Below are positions 57,931 to 64,000 of a stretch of DNA of 64,000 nt, one piece after another (position 1 is the first letter of the stretch; each line of letters begins with the position of its first letter). The position numbers and the translations under genes are program-made. Source of the DNA: Ampullaceana balthica (lineage: Eukaryota; Mollusca; Gastropoda; Lymnaeidae); contig CALYLW010000489.1 of NCBI GenBank assembly GCA_944989445.1, positions 310,001-374,000 on the forward strand, read 5' to 3'. Below the pieces are notes generated by a model. That model was not told the DNA's origin. It searched no databases and saw only the letters and a program-made list of their open reading frames with translations.

Positions 57931-60805
57931 TAGGGTGATGACAAAAAATTTTTTTTATGAAACCACTTGAAATCGAGGAAACTTTATGTGTTATTTAAGA
58001 ATATCAATTGCATTTTAGATTTTGTATAAAAAAGTTCCCCCACCTTTACAAAAAAAAAGTGAATTTTTTTTCTTTCTAAAAATGACATGTTTTTTTTTGC
58101 AACAGTCAAACGAGTTTAACTAATAACTAAATAACCTTTATTAATAAATGAGATACAGAGCAGTACAAAATGTACAAGGAATGTTTTAAAACATATTTTT
58201 TCCTATGAACTTCAGATTTAAAAATTCAACTTTTCTCGATTTCGCATGAAGTTCCTCCATCAGTTTTACAGCACGTTCAGCAATTTGGTTAGATCTTGGA
58301 ATTTCAATTAATGACTCCTCGACTGACCAATGTGTCTTTAAACACTTTATTGCCTTCATGCAGTTCATCTTGCTGAGTGACGTAAACAGTTCATTGAAGG
58401 ACTCTTTATTGTAGTGTTGCGAATGGAACCAAGCATTTCCCCATTCGTAGCAGATGAAGTCGCATGCTGGAGCAAGGATGCTGCGCCACTCTGGTATAAG
58501 AAAAAATGCGATAACAGCATATATCGCACGTGAGTTCCATCTGGCCTGGTGTAAACTTGGAAGTTTCTTCCAGCTGACTCTAGGCCAACGTGTAGTTGTT
58601 TTGTAATGACGATAAGCCTGACAGAGTTGATATAAGAACTTGAAATCATCTCGCCATCCAGGGTTCTCGCCTGTGTTAACATCCTCTGTAGCAACTAGGC
58701 GGTATTCAGCTTGAAGAGAGACATAGTTTTCTGTTAATTTGTCAATGAAGGAATAGTTGAGTTCTGGTTTGCTCGTTGGCTCTTGAATAAGAAAATTCAT
58801 GACATGCTTCAGAAGGAGGTCGAGTACATGGTGCTGACAGCCAATATATTGTGGCTTCTGAAAGCCTTTGCTCAAGACATCATCCTGTATGAGTTTTACA
58901 ATCCCGTGCAAACGACCAGTATTTACTGCGGTCGTGTCGCAGATTATCATGCCAATATTTTCCCAAGCATCGTATTCATCAATTAGCTGATGTAGCTCCT
59001 TGTGAATGGCCGCGGCAGAACCACTTTCACATTTAAGAATACCGAGTTTGATTTCGGTTGTCATATTTTTCAGCAGAACTACTTGATACTCTTCTCCTTG
59101 CAATCTTTTACCATCAAACTGGAGACAATAGGGATCTTTGCTTTGAAGTTTTTGAGCAATTTTTATTTTCATTTTATGTCCTTCAGAGATTACTCGTCTC
59201 CAGACACCAGACTGACTTGGAACCAGCACATCATGGCCCTGTACAGCAATGGTTGCAAGAACGTTATGTGCTTTATGTGTAGAAATGTTGTTTTTCTGTA
59301 CTAGTAAACCCGCGGTTGTAGTGCTTGCTCTTTGGTATTTTGGTTTGCGTTCAGGAGAAGATGACGTGGAAGAAGAGGTTGGCAACTCGGCTGAAGAAGC
59401 AGAGGTTTCAGAATCTGAAGATTCTGAGACAGTTTTTTGTGTTTGTGTGGGTTGTGATTGAGAAGAGCTGGCTTGAGGTTGAGTTTTTGATAGTCGGATT
59501 CGTTTTCTTGGGTGGATTGATTCCAAAGGGGCTTGTTTGACCATTGAATAACCAATCTTTCCTCCACTCTTAACTTGCCTCTGGTAGAGCTCTTTATCCT
59601 CTGTGCTTTTCCACTCTCCATTAACATTGGTGACATCAAATAAATGAGAAAGTGTTGCAGTGAATTTATCAGACGGTTTCTTTTTGTTTTTGTCATATAG
59701 ATCAATCAGCCGATTGAGTTTCTTTCTGATGAGTGCACTGGATAATAGTGGAAAGTCTAGAATTTCCCTCCAGAGTAATTCTATATCCGTAATCATAATT
59801 TTAATTCGATCCAGTCGCCGTTTCTCGCTATTAAACAGAAAAGTGAAGTTTCCAAGAATTTGACGGTTTGTCGGCATCCGTGTGAGATTGTTTAGCTTTT
59901 CAACTAATGGAATCCTTGGATTCCTTTTCTGTTTAGAAGATGAGGGTAGATTCTTCCTCCAAATACTCCTGTTTGATTTTATACTGTTGCTGGAATTTTT
60001 ATATGACATTTTATTATTGTTTAAAAGTGTTTAAGTATATTGCACTTTTCTTCCCCTCGGTAAGACTTGCAATCTTGCACTGAAAACGAGATAGTTTATC
60101 AAAAACATTCCATCATGTTTTAAAATATTCCATTACATATATTATATATATGCAACTGAAGCAGAAAATAAAATATAACAATAATAAAATAATTATAAAC
60201 TTTAAAGCCCAATAAGTATAAGATTTTCTTTAAACATCTGCCTCAGTCCTGTAAGGATTTCCCATTTATTGCCATCAACTGGTAATGAATGTTAAACAAA
60301 TGAGGAAAATGGATTTATATAACATTGCTATTGTCATACTGACTTAATCTTTTAGGATAAGAATGGTTATTTTACATATTCAAAAGACCGTATTGAGTTT
60401 ATTACTATTTTTACCTGTAGCTTAGTACTAATATTTTTTTTTAAGTATTGCAAAATAACACTTAAAATGACAAATAAACCCTTAAAAACTACAAAACTTC
60501 GCCAATCAAGCGATAACACTAGCAAAAGAAGATACCGCCCCTTCCGGAAGTCAACTAAAGCTTCTCTCACATAATGAAGAGTTTCTACATTCTATGATTT
60601 CATTACTAAAAAGAGTGCTATCGAAGCGCGCTTCACCGCTAGTCTCAAACAGCGCTGAGTGAACAAAAGAAAATGAAGAGGTGGGGGAACTTTTTTCAAT
60701 TTAAAAAAAAATAAATGTTGCTATTGTCATTTGCATACAATTGTTCCTCGAATGTAAGGGGTTTCAATTTCGTTAAGAAAAAAAATTAAAATAGTCATCA
60801 CCCTA
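57931..60805 (-). mobile_element. Complete DNA transposon, 2.9 kb, with 9-bp target duplication
   Basis: The ends are TAGGGTGATGAC and its exact inverse GTCATCACCCTA. The flanks are ACGCCCCAC at 57922-57930 and 60806-60814. The inverted repeats continue loosely for about 120 bp and regain a strong match, AAAAAAGTTCCCCCACCT, at 58027-58045 and 60679-60697. Inside, on the minus strand, is one uninterrupted 607-codon gene. A 9-bp (or, allowing one base of asymmetry, 8-bp) target duplication with long TIRs is between hAT and Mutator type. The protein (see the gene entry) looks more hAT-like. The copy is intact and could be recent. Confidence 0.9.
58186..60009 (-). CDS. Transposase of the 57.9-60.8 kb transposon, hAT-like, uncharacterised lineage
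   Basis: A 607-residue open frame starting at ATG 60009 and ending at 58186. Residues 1-150 are basic and polar. Residues 175-225 are Gln/Ser/Thr-rich and low-complexity. The core has an RNase-H-like arrangement: CLQFDGKRLQGEEYQVVLL with a candidate first Asp, then GMIICDTTAVNTGRLHG with a second Asp, then YIGCQHHVLDLLLKHVM (the CxxH pattern of hAT and Mutator enzymes), then ARWNSRAIYAVIAFFL, matching the hAT RW(N)S motif. A C-terminal IPRSNQIAERAVKLMEEL resembles a degenerate form of the hAT dimerisation block. I know sequences of this kind only as uncharacterised transposase-like proteins. It would bind the element ends and catalyse cut-and-paste movement. A minus-strand AATAAA lies at 58138-58143. 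No frameshift is seen. Confidence 0.8.
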   Translation of the reverse strand: MSYKNSSNSIKSNRSIWRKNLPSSSKQKRNPRIPLVEKLNNLTRMPTNRQILGNFTFLFNSEKRRLDRIKIMITDIELLWREILDFPLLSSALIRKKLNRLIDLYDKNKKKPSDKFTATLSHLFDVTNVNGEWKSTEDKELYQRQVKSGGKIGYSMVKQAPLESIHPRKRIRLSKTQPQASSSQSQPTQTQKTVSESSDSETSASSAELPTSSSTSSSPERKPKYQRASTTTAGLLVQKNNISTHKAHNVLATIAVQGHDVLVPSQSGVWRRVISEGHKMKIKIAQKLQSKDPYCLQFDGKRLQGEEYQVVLLKNMTTEIKLGILKCESGSAAAIHKELHQLIDEYDAWENIGMIICDTTAVNTGRLHGIVKLIQDDVLSKGFQKPQYIGCQHHVLDLLLKHVMNFLIQEPTSKPELNYSFIDKLTENYVSLQAEYRLVATEDVNTGENPGWRDDFKFLYQLCQAYRHYKTTTRWPRVSWKKLPSLHQARWNSRAIYAVIAFFLIPEWRSILAPACDFICYEWGNAWFHSQHYNKESFNELFTSLSKMNCMKAIKCLKTHWSVEESLIEIPRSNQIAERAVKLMEELHAKSRKVEFLNLKFIGKNMF

Positions 60806-60814
60806 ACGCCCCAC

Positions 60815-62019
60815 GGCGTAGCATACGCCGCAGACTTGCTCAAGGAGAGTTCAAAGAAAGTGGAGAAAGAACGGACACAAACTACAGCACGAAGAAATCA
60901 AAACAACGCGAGTGAACGTCGGTTGGGGGTGGGTGTCACATGTGAATCATGAGTGAATCACCAGTGTATCATGAGAGTTTTGCGCGATCGGATGACGGAG
61001 AGGTCATGTGAGTAATAAGCGCGGGAAGAAAGAGTCGTTCCCATTGGCTAAAGAGGTTGGGGAGAGCAGTTGTCAGAGAATTTCCGTGGTGAAAGGACGG
61101 AATGTGTGTGCCTGTATATTCCACGTTGTATAACCTCAAATTATATGTCATGTACATAGTATACATATTAAAGTTGTTTTATTGAAACAAGTTCTTCAGA
61201 GGATTATTGTATACATGGTTATGTATTGAGAGAACGCCTACAAGAGAGGTACATATTAATAAGCAAAGCCATTGACATTTGTGTCAAGAAGGAAACGAAA
61301 GTTTGATAAAGGAGGTTTCGTGGAAGTTACAAGTATATAAATAAGTATAGTGTATTTCAAAAAGGAAAGTATTCAATAAAAGAAGAAATATTAGCAGCTA
61401 TCGTATTTTGTGAATATTCAAGTTCGTAAGAAGCTGTGAATAAACTTTTGTGGTTAAATGAAAATACAAGAATATTTCAAGATGGCGGCTTGACATTGCA
61501 GCAAGACGCACTGAAACTAGGCGACCTAGTTGGTTCTAACCTTAAAGTCGACTACACGTACAAGCCTACCGACTGTCACACGCAGTGAACTATGTAACCA
61601 AGCTCACTGGTGTGGTTGATTCCAAAAAATATTTGTAAACATAACATTGAACTTGGAAAGCTATGTACTATTACATCTGTGTCAGTGTGAATATTAAATC
61701 AAGGAACGGAATTTTTATCCACTCATTGTTTGAAGAGTTTAATAATTGCAATTTTGGATTAATGAAGTGAACTAAATTGTCTATAAACTACTCGAACATT
61801 GGAAATTTTAACTAAGTGACGTATTTCATAGTAAAAACTTTGGACCATCGGATGTGTTTTGTCAATCTGAGGGAGCGTATATATAAAGTATTTAAGATCC
61901 CGTGTGAGGATGCTTTGTTATCTCACCTTGTCAAAACTAAATTTCATGGTTTAGATGTGTCACTTATTTGGACTTAACATTTTGAAATCAAGATTTTTTT
62001 CATTTGGAGGACTTATAAC
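60815..62019 (+). other. Leader/LTR-like region of the retroelement
   Basis: AT-rich DNA before the gag frame. It contains TATATAAATA (about 61334) and AATAAA sites (about 61375 and 61441), an order compatible with an LTR and leader. A palindromic GGCGTAGCATACGCC lies at 60815-60829. Clear LTR boundaries or a primer-binding site could not be defined. Confidence 0.35.
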
Positions 62020-63160
62020 TTGGTAAATATATACCTACATTCCTTAACGAATTGCTTGACTCATATTACTCCATATAAAAAAACATGGATTACTACGAAA
62101 AATTCTGCCATAGCTAAAGAGATCGGACTAAGTGGAAAAGAAATTAGAGATTTCATTGAAGAAAAAGTAAAAATTGCTAAAGAAGAAGAAAAGCTAAGAA
62201 TAGCTGAAGAAAAAGAAAATCAAAGAATTGCCAAAGAAGAAGAGACGCTAAGAAAAGCTGAAGAAAAAGAAAAACAAATTATTGAAAGAGAAGAAAGAGC
62301 TGCAAAAAGAGAACTTGAACAACTTCAAATTGACAAGTTAAAACTACAACTTGATTTAGAGAGTAGAGGCCACAATCCTGGTAATGACACAAATAGAAAG
62401 TCAGCACCGAAGGACACTATCAAAGTTAGAAAATATGATAGCCAGAAAGAAAAAATGGATGTTTATCTGGATTATTTTGAATCCATAATGGCTATGAAAG
62501 GTTATAATGAAGAAGATTGGCCAGGGCACAATGATGACTCAACTAACTGGAGAAGCATTTGAAGCTTACAACAGTATAGCCAAAGAAGACAAAAGCATAT
62601 ATATAAAATGTCAAAAAGGCACTTCTATGTCATTTCGGAAAGTCAGAAAATGATTATAGAAAAGAATTTCATGAAATGAGAATCAAGATGGACAAAGATC
62701 CACAGGTCATAGTGCATGAAACACAAGTTAAATTAACAAAATGGCTGTAACTTACCGCAATAGATACAAGATATCCAAAGGCCATACTAGACATGGTGTT
62801 AATTGACAAGTTTTTAGAAAATGCAACACCAACTCTATTCACATATTTAACTGATAAGAAAGTTCGTACTCAAGCAGAGCTAACAAATGCATTACGCACA
62901 TTCAAAGACTCTCATCCAAATGTGGAAATGGATAAGAGACAAGATATATTTGAAGCAATACAAATTAAAAGTCAAGAAAAAAAGACAAGGTCTGGGAAAC
63001 CAGAGTCTGCCAAACCAAGGCAACAGACAAACTATTTGCTGGTACTGTAACAAGCCAGGACATATGGCGAAGCAGTGTTACCACGATAAAGGAAAACCAA
63101 ATAGGGTGTCACCTAATGGCAGCCCTATAAGAAAGAAAACAGAAGAAAAATCAAGACAAG
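62020..63160 (+). pseudogene. Ty3/gypsy-type retroelement gag, frameshifted
   Basis: The first open part (62020-62562) has a charged coiled-coil stretch of EEEKLRIAEEKE-type repeats. KVRKYDSQKEKMDVYLDYFE follows, the start of the gag core typical of Ty3/gypsy elements in animals. A frameshift near 62520 is followed by a second stop-bounded piece (62793-63050, LIDKFLENATP...YLTDK) and then a third frame containing the zinc knuckle C-W-Y-C-N-K-P-G-H-M-A-K-Q-C (C-X2-C-X4-H-X4-C) at 63037-63078. Gag normally packages element RNA in virus-like particles. This copy is broken in at least two places. Protease and most of reverse transcriptase are not found downstream. I only describe the breaks. Confidence 0.8.
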
Positions 63161-63180
63161 ATCACTTTGAAAACAAAGGT

Positions 63181-63418
63181 AGACAAGCATGGAGAGAAAA
63201 AATATAATCATAATTCCAGACATAGAGATTATGATCAAAGTAGACAATCATGGAAAGAAAAATATAATCATAATTCCAGACATAGAGATTATGATCAAGA
63301 AAGACAATCATGGAGAGACAGATACAATCATAATTCCATAAATAGAGATTATAATCAAAGCAGAAGATCATGGAGAGGCAAATACAATTTTGTTTCCAGA
63401 AAAAGAAATTATGATTAA
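63181..63418 (+). repeat. 60-bp repeat encoding a 20-residue motif, 4 copies
   Basis: The units follow an exact 60-bp spacing and encode QSW(K/R)EKYNHNSRHRDYDQ-type peptides rich in Arg, Asn, Ser and Tyr. The frame is open from 63167 to 63418. Divergence rises toward the 3' unit. The repeat lies immediately after the gag zinc knuckle and before the KH-like frame. Confidence 0.9.
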
Positions 63419-63445
63419 CCATGGAGAAAGAATGAAAACCAAGAC

Positions 63446-63820
63446 ATGAATGATGGAAAAATAATAACGTTAAATCGAGCACAAATAGAAACTAGTGACA
63501 CTTTAGCCACTATTAAAAATCAAATATATTGTAAAAGGGATGAAGACCATAGTAGCAGAGATAAAGATGGTACTAGTGAATATGAAACCATTTGTGTGAA
63601 ATCATCTGAATTAGGAAGAACAATTGGTTGTGTATTAAGCAGAATCAAAGACACAGATACAGACAATATTTTTCAGATAAAAGTTTCTGACAGTGACCCA
63701 TCTGGTCGAAATTCTATTGAACTATCTGGAAGCAAAAATGACTTCTTAGAAGCTAAGCAACTGATTCAAGATGCTGGAATTGGTATTGTGAATGGACATA
63801 ATCGAAGTCATGGTTGGTGA
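63446..63820 (+). CDS. KH-like domain fragment inside the retroelement
   Basis: A 124-codon frame. Residues 47-111 fit a type I KH fold (RNA-binding). The start is ETICVKSSELGRTIG; where a normal KH domain has I-G-x-x-G-x-x-I, this has I-G-C-V-L-S-R-I. Then come FQIKVSDSDPSGRNSIELSG and AKQLIQDAGI. The wording resembles the KH domain of DDX43-type RNA helicases and similar proteins, though I cannot confirm the source. The second Gly of GXXG is replaced by Leu, which should weaken RNA binding. It sits between gag and an RNase H tail where protease and RT would be expected. It may be a captured host segment, a host gene exon, or a fragment of a second decayed locus. Confidence 0.55.
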   Translation: MNDGKIITLNRAQIETSDTLATIKNQIYCKRDEDHSSRDKDGTSEYETICVKSSELGRTIGCVLSRIKDTDTDNIFQIKVSDSDPSGRNSIELSGSKNDFLEAKQLIQDAGIGIVNGHNRSHGW

Positions 63821-63913
63821 ATGATTGAACATTTAAACAGTCTGAAGAAACATTCAAAGCCCAACGATTTGAATTCATACTCGTCAACTGAAGAATGGCT
63901 ATCTTTGAACTAG

Positions 63914-64000
63914 GCTATGCTATTAGCCGACTACAAATTTGACATTAAACCTGTAAAGGGAAAGGACAATGTAGTTGCAGACATATTAAGTAGAATGACA
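63914..64000 (+). pseudogene. Ty3/gypsy RNase H C-terminal tail, cut by window end
   Basis: A frame starting after a TAG at 63911 reads AMLLADYKFDIKPVKGKD then NVVADILSRM. This is the signature found at the end of the RNase H domain of Ty3/gypsy polyproteins (KGKDN-VADxLSR). It continues past the window. The RT and upstream RNase H parts expected before it are absent. Confidence 0.8.

Noticed and set aside
1..64000. tRNA, rRNA or other structured RNA genes
   Set aside because: I saw no tRNA-like A/B boxes with a cloverleaf and no rRNA sequence; a tRNAscan/Infernal run would be decisive.

Overview
This is metazoan nuclear DNA, most likely from a mollusc and probably a gastropod. There is no operon-like gene packing. 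Coding exons have splice sites, transposon remnants are dense, and the background is AT-rich. The two host genes that can be recognised are an RFamide-type neuropeptide precursor and the 3' end of a DEG/ENaC-family sodium channel. Both families occur in molluscs. The species call is inference; no marker gene is present.

The dominant feature is tandem repetition. About 40 separate minisatellite or microsatellite arrays cover roughly 25 kb, or about 40% of the window by my own estimate. Their units are unrelated to each other: 34 bp at 1-3893, 15 bp at 8085-8945, 25 bp at 12.7-13.35 kb, 33 bp at 15.4-15.9 kb, 31+18 bp at 17.55-18.87 kb, 36 bp at 22.24-25.86 kb, 37/38 bp at 31.65-33.67 kb, 30 bp at 39.13-41.10 kb, 24 bp at 49.7-50.5 kb and 23 bp at 56.0-56.6 kb, among others. 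Most long open frames in the window come from these arrays and are not genes.

Transposons fill much of the rest. hAT-superfamily DNA transposons or remnants lie at 9.2-10.85, 11.1-12.4, 41.2-44.0 and 44.1-47.8 kb, with a small hAT-like MITE at 49.5 kb. A structurally complete 2.9-kb element at 57.93-60.81 kb has a 607-codon open frame, inverted repeats and a 9-bp target duplication. A non-LTR retrotransposon sits at 19.24-20.57 kb, and a 5'-truncated copy of the same family, with a 14-bp target duplication, sits at 57.1-57.4 kb. Two head-to-tail Helentron/Helitron-like non-autonomous elements occupy 26.7-30.1 kb. Two short palindromic repeat families have copies in opposite orientation. A decayed Ty3/gypsy-type retroelement from about 61 to 64 kb carries gag, a zinc knuckle, a 20-residue repeat, a KH-like domain and an RNase H tail.

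The host genes are as follows. At 36281-37000 (+) a 239-residue secreted precursor carries a predicted VFRYFIRF-amide peptide, followed by a 30-bp coding minisatellite. At 52232-52455 and 53339-53450 (-) are the last two exons of a DEG/ENaC channel. They join in frame and encode the pre-TM2 segment, TM2 with a G-A-S filter motif, and an Arg/Ser/Thr tail that is itself a 12-bp minisatellite. RFamide peptides gate some DEG/ENaC channels, so the two genes could be functionally related, but nothing in the sequence proves that.
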